A stretch of DNA of 34,329 bases from contig JBHHWI010000020.1 of NCBI GenBank assembly GCA_046756445.1, positions 1 to 34,329 of the forward strand, given 5' to 3'. The position numbers and the translations under genes were made by a program. This DNA comes from JACZWL01 sp046756445 (GTDB lineage Bacteria > Pseudomonadota > Gammaproteobacteria > Steroidobacterales > Woeseiaceae). Within the stretch, counting starts at the first letter, position 1; every line of letters starts with the position of its first letter. Shown one piece after another: positions 16,373 to 23,645 of the stretch. Below the pieces are notes generated by a model. The model was given only the letters and a program-made list of their open reading frames with translations. It was not told where the DNA came from and did no database searches.

Positions 16373-17878
16373 TCACGCGACTTTTCTCGGTTCTACGTCC
16401 GGATAGAGTTCGTTCAGCGGGATCGACCGGCCGTCCTCCTGCACGATGCGGCAATGGAAGCGCTTCAGCCTGCGCGGCTCGGGGACGCCGCAGGAATGCG
16501 CGATGATGCCGATCTCCTTGCGCATGTTTTTCGAGTACTGATACACACGCTCCGCCTTGTCTTGCGGGACGAGCCCGCGTTGCAGGCGCTTGTCGTGTGT
16601 CGTGATGCCGGTCGGGCAGGTGTTCTTGTTGCATTGCAGGGCCTGAATGCAGCCCAGCGCGAACATGAATCCTCGCGCCGAGTTGATGAAGTCCGCACCG
16701 ACGCACAGGGCCATGGCGGCTTCCGCCGGCGTGATCAGCTTGCCGCTCGCGATCACACGGGTTCTTTGCCTGAGCCCGCAAGCGTTGAGCATGTCGACGA
16801 CGATGGGAAGGCTTTCCTTGATCGGCAGGCCGACGCAATCCATGAGGCTCATCGGCGCGGCGCCGGTGCCGCCGTCGCCCGAGTCCACGGTGATGAAATC
16901 GGGTGCGCTTTCGATGCCGCGTTCCAGGACGAGATCGAACAGCTCCTCCAGCCACCCGTAGGCGCCGATGACCGTCTTGAATCCCACCGGCTTGGCCGTG
17001 ACGTCCCGGATGCGGCCGATCATGTCCAGCAGCTGTTCGGGGTTGTCGATGTCGGGATGGCGATTCGGGCTGATCGAGTCCTGGCCTTCCGGGATGCCCC
17101 GGATCCTCGCGATTTCCGCCGTGACCTTGCCGCCCGGCAGGATGCCGCCCTTGCCCGGTTTGGCGCCCTGACTGAGCTTGATCTCGAACATCCTGACCTG
17201 CTCGTGGGCCGCGACTTCGCGGAGCTTGTCATCGCTGAGGCTGCCGTCCGGCTCGCGAACGCCGTACTTGGCCGTCCCCATCTGAAAGACGATGTCCGCT
17301 CCGCCTTCGAGGTGGTAAGGCGCGAGTCCGCCTTCGCCGGTATTCATCCAGTTGCCCGCCATCCGCGAGCCGTTCGACAAGGCGAGCACTGCGGGCCTGG
17401 AAATAGCGCCGTAGCTCATTGCCGAGACATTGAAGATCGAGTCCGTGACATAGGGATTTTCGCAGTAGGGGCCGATTTCCAGCGCCGTAGTCGGGGAGAC
17501 GTCCGTTTCGAGAACGGGATAGGGGCAGTTGACAAAAATAATGGTGCCGACCGGCCTCAGGTCGCGGGTGCTGCCGAAAGCGACCGTGTTGTCGATTCCC
17601 TTGGCCGCGCGGTAGACCCAGGATCGCTGGGCCCGATTGAACGGCATCTCCTCCCGGTCCTGTGCAAAGAAATACTGCCGGAAGTATTCGCCCAGGTTCT
17701 CGAATACGTAGCGAAACCGCCCTACGACGGGAAAGTTCCGCCTTACCGCGTGACTGGTCTGAGTCCGGTCGACGACGTACATGACGGCGACGACCAGGAT
17801 TCCGATGCCGATAATGAACACCAGTATCGCCGATAACGTTTGCACGACATCGAGCGCGCCCAGGAACGAGTCTTTCAT
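16373..17878 (-). CDS. FMN-binding glutamate synthase-family protein, membrane-anchored
   Basis: A 501-residue protein resembling the synthase domain of glutamate synthase large subunit, without a glutaminase domain. An N-terminal hydrophobic helix (about 14-37) should anchor it in the inner membrane with the catalytic part in the cytoplasm. Family signs: SAMSYGAISRPA, NTGEGG, GAKPGKGG, VDSGDGGTGAAP, and the Fe-S cluster cysteines in the C-x5-C-x4-C pattern (CIQALQCNKNTC). It may oxidise or aminate a substrate with FMN, but no function is established for these stand-alone forms that I can name. ATG 17878 is chosen over an in-frame TTG at 17902 because of GGGGGGAAG just upstream. It is the last gene of the long minus-strand run, 63 bases after the DoxX gene. 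Confidence 0.9.
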   Translation of the reverse strand: MKDSFLGALDVVQTLSAILVFIIGIGILVVAVMYVVDRTQTSHAVRRNFPVVGRFRYVFENLGEYFRQYFFAQDREEMPFNRAQRSWVYRAAKGIDNTVAFGSTRDLRPVGTIIFVNCPYPVLETDVSPTTALEIGPYCENPYVTDSIFNVSAMSYGAISRPAVLALSNGSRMAGNWMNTGEGGLAPYHLEGGADIVFQMGTAKYGVREPDGSLSDDKLREVAAHEQVRMFEIKLSQGAKPGKGGILPGGKVTAEIARIRGIPEGQDSISPNRHPDIDNPEQLLDMIGRIRDVTAKPVGFKTVIGAYGWLEELFDLVLERGIESAPDFITVDSGDGGTGAAPMSLMDCVGLPIKESLPIVVDMLNACGLRQRTRVIASGKLITPAEAAMALCVGADFINSARGFMFALGCIQALQCNKNTCPTGITTHDKRLQRGLVPQDKAERVYQYSKNMRKEIGIIAHSCGVPEPRRLKRFHCRIVQEDGRSIPLNELYPDVEPRKVA

Positions 17879-17881
17879 TAT

Positions 17882-17890
17882 CTTCCCCCC
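17882..17890 (-). promoter_or_regulatory. Ribosome-binding site deciding the start of the FMN-binding protein
   Basis: The minus strand reads GGGGGGAAG three bases before the ATG at 17878. No comparable site precedes the alternative TTG at 17902. Confidence 0.6.
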
Positions 17891-17903
17891 CGAAGATGAC
17901 AAA

Positions 17904-17923
17904 GGGCCCCCAAAAGCCGGCCC
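17904..17923 (-). terminator. Weak terminator-like hairpin after the DoxX gene
   Basis: GGGCC (17904-17908) pairs with GGCCC (17919-17923) across a 10-base loop. On the minus strand only a short TTTG follows, and the hairpin overlaps the leader of the next gene. It may attenuate transcription rather than stop it. Confidence 0.25.
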
Positions 17924-17941
17924 CGCCAGAGAAATACCTTG

Positions 17942-18535
17942 TTATGGTTTCAACAAGTATCTCGAGATTGCGTGATCGACGCTGAGCCTGCCTGCGCCGG
18001 TAAAAAACAGGGTCAGCATCATCAGGAAATACGTTGCGGGCCACTCGATTCCGTTCTTGAGAATCGTGATCCCCCCGGTCTCCGTCAGCCAGTTGTAGTT
18101 GCCGTGCTCACGCAGTATCGAACGTGCACGTGTTCTTCGCTCGACGGCGCCATCGATGAGATCCTGCCGCCATTCCCAGGGAACTGTCAGCTCGGTCTCG
18201 GGAAGCACGTGCCAGCCGTTCTCCCAGTGGGCGGTGCCGGCTGCGACGATCATCGTGGCCATCAACGGTATGGTTACCAGACGCACCGCGATGCCCGGTA
18301 TCAGCAGTATGCCGCCGGCGAGCTCGCTCAGGCCGGCCACGTAGACCATGAGCCCGGGCGCGGGAATCCCGAGAAACTCGAAGTACCCGGCCACGTTCTC
18401 CGGGTTGCCGAGTTTGTTCATGCCGGCCAGTATGAATACCGGTGCCAGGTAGAGCCGAAGGGCCGCAGGGCCGAGAAAATCGACCTTGCGTGTCTTGTCA
18501 AGCCAGCCCTGAAGCTTAATCAGGAATTGAGTCAT
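17942..18535 (-). CDS. DoxX-family membrane protein (HvfX-like)
   Basis: A 197-residue inner-membrane protein with about four hydrophobic segments (roughly 22-42, 57-78, 82-100 and 163-186) and a longer hydrophilic loop between the third and fourth (about 102-160, containing AHWENGWHV). Motifs such as RLYLAPVFILAGMNKL and GLSELAGGILL fit the DoxX family. DoxX partners are regular members of hvf/buf/gig operons with MNIO and DUF2063 genes, where a role in maturation or electron supply is proposed. Its ATG, with a GGAGA site, overlaps the end of hvfC by 20 bases. The family call is firm; the molecular role is inferred from neighbours. Confidence 0.9.
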   Translation of the reverse strand: MTQFLIKLQGWLDKTRKVDFLGPAALRLYLAPVFILAGMNKLGNPENVAGYFEFLGIPAPGLMVYVAGLSELAGGILLIPGIAVRLVTIPLMATMIVAAGTAHWENGWHVLPETELTVPWEWRQDLIDGAVERRTRARSILREHGNYNWLTETGGITILKNGIEWPATYFLMMLTLFFTGAGRLSVDHAISRYLLKP

Positions 18536-19307
18536 CTCGTTCTCCAGTTACCGTGCCGAGCAGAATGTCCGTGTCCCGCAGCTCGGCGAGGGCGCCCGCA
18601 CCGTGATCGACGAGTGCGTGCGCGTCGAAGCCGATCTCCCCGGACAGGCCGGTAAGGAGTTCACGTCCCGTTTTCTGCTCATCATTTTGCGAAATTTTGT
18701 CCAGCAACGCGGCCGTCACCGCGTTCAGCTCCATGAAGCTGATCTCGTTGTCGGACTTCCTGTAGACGACGATGTAGGTCGGCTGCTCGCCGGGCTCCTC
18801 CGGCTGATAGTCGGCCGAGATTCTGTGCACCGGAAAGCGATAGGCGAGCGGCCAGGCGAGGGCGGAGACGACCGGTATGCCATCGAGCAGGTCTCCGTCC
18901 GGATCAATCCCTTCCGGGTCGTCGCCGTCTGTCGAGACCGACAGCGCGAGTTCGACCCACTCGTAATGCGCGAGCTCCAGCAGGAACGGAAGGTCGTCGG
19001 CGCCGCCGGTGTATCCGTGCTGCAGAAAGGCCAGGAACTCTTTCGGAATCTCCAGAAAATAGGGCGTCTGGGCCCGGTGATGCGCCATGAACTCGCGGAT
19101 GCGGCCGCGCCACTGCTCCGCCGTGGAGATCTTCTTCAGCACCGGGAACGAGCTGCCGAGAAGACTGGACAGGTTGTTGAAAAACAGCTCCCGGTAGATC
19201 GCCAGCCGGCGGTCTTCTATGCCCTCGGGCGCCGTATTTGACCGTGGATCACGGATATGGGCGGCAAACTCGTATTGCTTGCGCTGAAACTCGGGTAGAT
19301 CAGCCAC
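18516..19307 (-). CDS. hvfC: DUF2063 RiPP-maturation partner (HvfC/BufC-like)
   Basis: A 263-residue DUF2063 protein. In MNIO systems this type of protein acts as the partner that recognises the precursor peptide and helps the oxidase modify it. Typical features: the N-terminal LPEFQRKQYEFAAHIRDP, then RLAIYRELFFNNLSSLLGSSFPVL, a helical FLQHGY region, and a C-terminal strand-rich part with YIVVYRKSDNEISFMEL. The longer open frame upstream (to 19595) is antisense-frame read-through; GTG 19307 starts the conserved part and overlaps the hvfB stop by 8 bases. It is followed by the DoxX gene in the same operon. Confidence 0.88.
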   Translation of the reverse strand: MADLPEFQRKQYEFAAHIRDPRSNTAPEGIEDRRLAIYRELFFNNLSSLLGSSFPVLKKISTAEQWRGRIREFMAHHRAQTPYFLEIPKEFLAFLQHGYTGGADDLPFLLELAHYEWVELALSVSTDGDDPEGIDPDGDLLDGIPVVSALAWPLAYRFPVHRISADYQPEEPGEQPTYIVVYRKSDNEISFMELNAVTAALLDKISQNDEQKTGRELLTGLSGEIGFDAHALVDHGAGALAELRDTDILLGTVTGERDDSIPD

Positions 19308-20163
19308 TTGCGGACTCTGCGAGTGGCGCGTCGGCCGCGTCACGCTGCATCTTCCTGATACGCCGCAGCTCCTCGATGAGCTCCGGCACGGGCGGGAAGT
19401 TGAAATCCCGCTCCAGCAGAGTCGGGACCGGGCCAAAATGCGCGTACGCGTCGGCCAGCAATTGCCAGGCCGCGTCGCCGACCGGCTGGCCGTGCGTATC
19501 CACTCGCAGGTCTTCGGCCTCGACGTAGTGACCGGCCAGGTGGAAATAACTGATTCTTTCTCTCGGCATCGCCAGCATGAATTCTCTCGCATCATATTCG
19601 TGATTGATGCTGTTCACGACGATATTGTTGATGTCCAGCAGGAGACCGCAGTCGGCTTCTTCGAGCACTGCATTGATGAAGTCGATCTCCTTTAACGATG
19701 TGTCGGTCGGCGCGTAGTAGGAGACGTTTTCGATCGCCATGCGCCGCTCGAGGATGTCCTGGGCACGCCGGATCCTGTCGGCGACATAGCGAACGGCATC
19801 CTCCGTGAACGGGATCGGCATCAGGTCATAGAGCTGACCATCATCGCCGCAATAGCTCAGATGTTCCGAGTAGAATCGAATATCGTGTTTATCCATGAAT
19901 GACTTGATGTCGAGCAGCAGCGATTCGTTCAGTGGGGCCGGCGAGCCGATGCTCAGGGAAAGACCGTGGATCAGAAACGGATAACGGTCCGTGAAAAAAC
20001 GGAATTTCTCCCCCAGCTTGCCGCCCACGTTGATCCAGTTCTCCGGCGCGACTTCCATGAAATCGACATCATCGGGCGGATCGGCCATCAACTGGTCGAT
20101 GAAACCGCGCCTCAGGCCCAGTCCTGCGCCTGAAACCGGGTATTGTCGCTGGTCGTCTGTCAT
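19300..20163 (-). CDS. hvfB: MNIO-family (DUF692) iron oxidase, HvfB/BufB/MbnB-like
   Basis: A 287-residue member of the multinuclear non-heme iron-dependent oxidases, enzymes that convert cysteines of precursor peptides into metal-binding groups such as oxazolone-thioamide or thiooxazole. Probable metal ligands are in the conserved blocks SEHLSYCG, IENVSYY, LLDINNIVVN, YFHLAGH, VDTHGQPV and LERDFNFP, all intact. ATG 20163 is chosen because AGGAA lies directly upstream; the TTG just before it is less likely. The order hvfB-hvfC-doxX matches metallophore or bufferin operons, but no precursor (HvfA, BufA or DUF2282-like) gene is present: upstream, 25 bases away, is the DUF1841 gene. The substrate must therefore be encoded elsewhere or be of a new type. 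Confidence 0.93.
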   Translation of the reverse strand: MTDDQRQYPVSGAGLGLRRGFIDQLMADPPDDVDFMEVAPENWINVGGKLGEKFRFFTDRYPFLIHGLSLSIGSPAPLNESLLLDIKSFMDKHDIRFYSEHLSYCGDDGQLYDLMPIPFTEDAVRYVADRIRRAQDILERRMAIENVSYYAPTDTSLKEIDFINAVLEEADCGLLLDINNIVVNSINHEYDAREFMLAMPRERISYFHLAGHYVEAEDLRVDTHGQPVGDAAWQLLADAYAHFGPVPTLLERDFNFPPVPELIEELRRIRKMQRDAADAPLAESASG

Positions 20164-20188
20164 CAATTCCTGCCGGGTGGGAAATCGA

Positions 20189-20650
20189 TCAAATAGACCT
20201 TGAATCCCCCGAACTTATTACCGCCTGGCGCGTGAGTTTTCGCAGCCGCTCCAGATATTGTTGTTCGTCGGGGGGGCTGTTCTGATTCTGCGCCTCCCAG
20301 AGCGATTCCGCCAGGCAGTCGAGCATCCGGTGCTCAACTTCATGTATATCCGAGATTTTCGATACAAGTTGCTGGAATATATCTGAAATTCCGGCAGGCC
20401 GATTCGTGGCGACCTGCTCGCGGACCGCCAGGTGCAGACCCATGTGCAGAAACGGGTTCGTCTTTCGGCCCTCGGGAGTGAATGACTCCTCGAGACCCTC
20501 GGCGGTCAGGCAGGACTGGTACTCCGGGTGATCCTCGATGACCTGAGCGATCTGGGCCTCGAGCGGCGAGAGCAGCTCGCCGCCGCGTGTCTTTCGCCAG
20601 GCCTCGGCGTACATCTGTCTCAGCTCCCGCCTGTCCTGCCCGAAGATCAC
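20189..20650 (-). CDS. DUF1841 family protein
   Basis: A 153-residue soluble protein of the DUF1841 family, found mainly in beta- and gammaproteobacteria; its function is unknown to me. The recognisable core is FGQDRRELRQMY..AWRK, LEAQIAQVIEDHPEY, and NPFLHMGLHLAVREQ. The start is GTG 20650, which sits in a GTGA overlap with the nth stop, so it is translationally coupled to nth. Residues further upstream in the open frame overlap nth and look non-coding. No membrane segment or signal peptide is seen. Confidence 0.88.
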   Translation of the reverse strand: MIFGQDRRELRQMYAEAWRKTRGGELLSPLEAQIAQVIEDHPEYQSCLTAEGLEESFTPEGRKTNPFLHMGLHLAVREQVATNRPAGISDIFQQLVSKISDIHEVEHRMLDCLAESLWEAQNQNSPPDEQQYLERLRKLTRQAVISSGDSRSI

Positions 20651-21285
20651 GCCGGCAGCTCCTTGGCGTGGTATTCGCAGAGGTCGGCGATGACGCATTC
20701 CCGGCACAAGGGCTTGCGCGCCTTGCAGACGTAGCGGCCATGCAGGATCAGCCAGTGATGGGCATTCTGGCGAAACGCCTCCGGCGTCAGTCTGGTCAGG
20801 CGATTCTCGACTTCGAGCGGCGTTTTTCCCTTTGCCAGTCCGGTCCTGTTCGCTACCCGGAATATGTGCGTGTCCACCGCGATCGTCGGCTCGCCGAATG
20901 CGGTGTTGAGAACGACGCTGGCGGTTTTTCGTCCAACGCCCGGCAGCGCTTCCAGTTCCTCGCGCGTTGCCGGGACTTCGCCGGCGTGCCTGTCGATGAT
21001 CATGCGGCAGGTCCTGACGATGTTGTCTGCCTTGCTGTTATACAGCCCGATACTTTTGATGTGGCGTTTCAAACCCGCGACGCCGAGTTCGAGAACGGCC
21101 TCCGGCGTGTTGGCGAGGCGGAACAGGACGGCGGTCGCCTTGTTGACACTGACGTCGGTCGCCTGCGCGGAGAGCATTACGGACACCAGCAATTCGAACG
21201 GACTCCGGTACTTGAGCTCGGTATCCGGGTTGGGGTCGTTGCGGCGGAGCCGCCTGTAGATAGCTGTCCGCTTATCGCTGTTCAC
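20647..21285 (-). CDS. nth: Endonuclease III
   Basis: DNA glycosylase/AP lyase that removes oxidised pyrimidines in base excision repair. The 212-residue product keeps the helix-hairpin-helix LPGVGRKTA with catalytic Lys120, the catalytic Asp138 in VDTHIFRVANR, and the [4Fe-4S] ligands C187, C194, C197 and C203. All are at the same numbers as in E. coli Nth. The start is GTG, 18 bases after rnfE. The rnf-nth neighbourhood is the usual gammaproteobacterial arrangement, and nth here is probably expressed from the rnf transcript. Confidence 0.98.
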   Translation of the reverse strand: MNSDKRTAIYRRLRRNDPNPDTELKYRSPFELLVSVMLSAQATDVSVNKATAVLFRLANTPEAVLELGVAGLKRHIKSIGLYNSKADNIVRTCRMIIDRHAGEVPATREELEALPGVGRKTASVVLNTAFGEPTIAVDTHIFRVANRTGLAKGKTPLEVENRLTRLTPEAFRQNAHHWLILHGRYVCKARKPLCRECVIADLCEYHAKELPA

Positions 21286-21303
21286 GGGCAGTCTGTCCCG
21301 CCG

Positions 21304-21960
21304 TCAGATAGACAGACGAAAACCGGCGGCGCGCTTGCGGCGCCTGTCGACCACGTTCTTGGCGGCAACAGCGAGCGCGAGACTGAAAAACGCGCCGGGC
21401 GGCAGTATGGCGAGCAGGAATCCGGCGTCGAATAATGTCAGACCGCCGAAGGGTCTGCCGCCGAACAGCAATTCGAGGTGCGACAAGGCGGTGCCGTTGC
21501 CGACCAGCTCCCTGAAGGCGCCGATCGCGCATAACAGGATTGCGAATCCGGCGCCCATGCCGATGCCGTCGGCGACGGATGGCAGCACGGGGTTTTTCGA
21601 TGCAAAGGCCTCGGCGCGCGCGAGAATCGCACAGTTGGTCACGATAAGCGGGATGAAGATGCCGAGGGACCGATCCAGCGCCGGAAACCAGGCCTTGATC
21701 ATGAGTTCGATGCAGGTAACCAGCGAGGCGATGATCAGCACATAGATCGGAATACGGATCTCGGGCATCAGCCATTTGCGGCTGGCGGAAACCAGCAGGT
21801 TCGAGCAGGTCATCACGAACAGCGTCGCCACGCCGAGGCCGAAGCCGTTGACAAACGTCGATGTGACCGCCAGCAGCGGGCAAAGACCGAGCAATTGCAC
21901 CAGGCCCGGGTTCTCGTCCCAGAGGGCTCTGCGTATCATCTGCATGCTGGTCGTGCTCAT
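21304..21960 (-). CDS. rnfE: Rnf complex subunit RnfE
   Basis: A 218-residue integral membrane subunit of the Rnf (Rsx) complex, homologous to RnfA and to the NqrD/NqrE pair. It has about six hydrophobic segments and the paired motif LGLCPLLAV near the N-terminus and GIFIPLIVTNCAI in the middle, whose cysteines are thought to hold an Fe-S cluster between RnfA and RnfE in the membrane. ATG 21960 overlaps the rnfG stop in an ATGA. A longer upstream open frame is antisense-like and not used. Confidence 0.96.
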   Translation of the reverse strand: MSTTSMQMIRRALWDENPGLVQLLGLCPLLAVTSTFVNGFGLGVATLFVMTCSNLLVSASRKWLMPEIRIPIYVLIIASLVTCIELMIKAWFPALDRSLGIFIPLIVTNCAILARAEAFASKNPVLPSVADGIGMGAGFAILLCAIGAFRELVGNGTALSHLELLFGGRPFGGLTLFDAGFLLAILPPGAFFSLALAVAAKNVVDRRRKRAAGFRLSI

Positions 21961-22601
21961 AGCCCTGCGAAAACCGCTTCCCGATTGGCCTCGAAGTATA
22001 GCAACGTCGCCGCGATCGCCTGGACCACGGCGCGCGAGGTCACCGAGGCGCCGGTGACCTGGTCGAATTCGCCGCCGTCCCGCTCCAGCGCCCACAGCAG
22101 CCGGTCCGGAGCAGCCAGCGACTTGCCTTCAAACTGATCGATCCAGTCCGACTTGGCCGAGTCGATGAAGTCGCCAAGCCCGGGCGTCTCCCGGTGGCGC
22201 AATACGCGGGCAGCCGTCAGGACGCCGGTATCGTCAATGCCGATCAGCAGCCTGATCGGCCCGGCGAAACCCCTGGGCGTCGATACCACGAACAGGGCCG
22301 CAACCGGCTTGTCCCCGCGAAGCGCGCGATAGACGAGCGCGGGTTCCCCGGCCGGCAGTTCGTGGGGCTCCGGGACGATCAACGTGGAATCCAGCAGGTC
22401 GTTGTCGTATTCGACGCCGGCCAGCGCCGGTTTCAGGCTCCGCTCGAGCCAGGCCCGGTCGTTGGCGGCGATTCGCGCCTCGGTGAGGCCGTAGGTCAGG
22501 GCGACCAGCGCAGTACACACGGCCGCAATCAGGGCGAGGGTCAGCCCGGCACTCCAGGCCGGCCCGCCTTTCCGGCTCAGGTTCGTGACTTGTGGTGCCA
22601 C
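21957..22601 (-). CDS. rnfG: Rnf complex subunit RnfG
   Basis: A 214-residue periplasm-facing subunit with one N-terminal membrane helix (about 15-40). It carries a covalent FMN on a threonine in the TGASVTS motif near the C-terminus (consensus S/T-G-A-S/T-x-T/S). Length is close to E. coli RsxG (206). The best start is GTG 22601, which overlaps rnfD by 25 bases; the open frame further upstream lies inside rnfD and is not coding. The stop overlaps rnfE by 4 bases. Confidence 0.94.
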   Translation of the reverse strand: MAPQVTNLSRKGGPAWSAGLTLALIAAVCTALVALTYGLTEARIAANDRAWLERSLKPALAGVEYDNDLLDSTLIVPEPHELPAGEPALVYRALRGDKPVAALFVVSTPRGFAGPIRLLIGIDDTGVLTAARVLRHRETPGLGDFIDSAKSDWIDQFEGKSLAAPDRLLWALERDGGEFDQVTGASVTSRAVVQAIAATLLYFEANREAVFAGL

Positions 22602-23644
22602 TTCTCGAATCTCTCGTGGCCGACGATGCGCGGCTTGGTCAGGTAATCGATCGCCGGCACCGCCATATTCATGAGCAGGACGGAAAACGCCACGCCGTCC
22701 GCATAACTTCCCCATCGGCGAATCGCATAGATCAAGAATCCGACTCCGAGGCCGTAAACCAGGCGTCCCCTGGGACTGGTCGCCGCGGAGACCGGGTCCG
22801 TTGCCACGAAGAACGCGCACAACATCGTGCCACCACTGAACAGGTAAAAGCCCGGACTTGCATGTACGCCGGGATCGATCCAGTAGATGAATGCGGACGG
22901 GATCAACAGTCCGGCGAGCACGCCGAAGGGAATCTGCCAGCGGATGATCTTCTTCAGCATCAGCCAGATGCCACCGAGCGCGACGAAATTCGAAACCCAT
23001 TCCCAGCCACGGCCACCGAAGGAACCCATCATCGGATTGTTGTGGATTTCATCGAAAGTCTGCATGTTGCTGAGTCCGGTCTTCATCTGGTCGAGCGGCG
23101 TCGCGCGGCTTACGGCATCGAAGCCGAGATCGGCAGGCAAGGCGCCGGTCAACGTGTATCGGACCGTCTCGACAAGCGTCGGATACTGATAATCGATATC
23201 GCCCATTCGCGGAGCGGTCCAGAGGTTCAGGTCCATCGGAAAAGCGACCAGGACCACGACATAGCCTGCCATCGCCGGATTGAAGATGTTGAATCCGACT
23301 CCGCCATACAGGTGCTTGGCCACGACAATGCCGAACAGGGACGCGGTTGCCGTGACCCACCACGGCGTCAGGGAGGGCAGGGCGAAAGCGATGATCGCCG
23401 CGGTCACTACGGCGCTGTAATCCGACAATGCCGGTCCCACCGGACGACCCCGAAGCTTCATCATCGCGGCTTCCGCGCCGAGGCAGGAGACCGATGCGAC
23501 GACCAGGTTGAACAGAATACCGGGGCCGAAAAACCAGACATGCGCGATGGCGGCCGGGACCAGCGCGTAGAGTACCTGGCGCATGATTGACGATACGTCC
23601 GTCCGCGGGCGGAGGTGCGGCGCATCGTGACGTTCGAACTCCAC
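22577..23644 (-). CDS. rnfD: Rnf complex subunit RnfD
   Basis: A 355-residue multi-pass membrane subunit related to NqrB. The N-terminus is HDAPHLRPRTDVSSIM, followed by many hydrophobic helices. The covalent FMN site is the Thr of SRATPLD, and conserved blocks include KHLYGGVGFNIFNPAM and TDPVSAAT. The start is GTG 23644, one base after the rnfC stop; residues before this overlap the rnfC coiled-coil coding region. It is probably part of the ion-translocation path with RnfA and RnfE. Confidence 0.96.
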   Translation of the reverse strand: MEFERHDAPHLRPRTDVSSIMRQVLYALVPAAIAHVWFFGPGILFNLVVASVSCLGAEAAMMKLRGRPVGPALSDYSAVVTAAIIAFALPSLTPWWVTATASLFGIVVAKHLYGGVGFNIFNPAMAGYVVVLVAFPMDLNLWTAPRMGDIDYQYPTLVETVRYTLTGALPADLGFDAVSRATPLDQMKTGLSNMQTFDEIHNNPMMGSFGGRGWEWVSNFVALGGIWLMLKKIIRWQIPFGVLAGLLIPSAFIYWIDPGVHASPGFYLFSGGTMLCAFFVATDPVSAATSPRGRLVYGLGVGFLIYAIRRWGSYADGVAFSVLLMNMAVPAIDYLTKPRIVGHERFEKWHHKSRT

Positions 23645-23645
23645 T

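Noticed and set aside
16454..17836. A 460-codon plus-strand open frame
   Set aside because: It is antisense to the FMN-binding glutamate-synthase-like gene; the composition is typical of a GC-rich shadow and no motif is visible.
19308..19595. Possible N-terminal extension of hvfC
   Set aside because: It lies inside hvfB in another frame and translates to an Arg/Ser/Cys-rich shadow sequence; DUF2063 similarity starts at GTG 19307.
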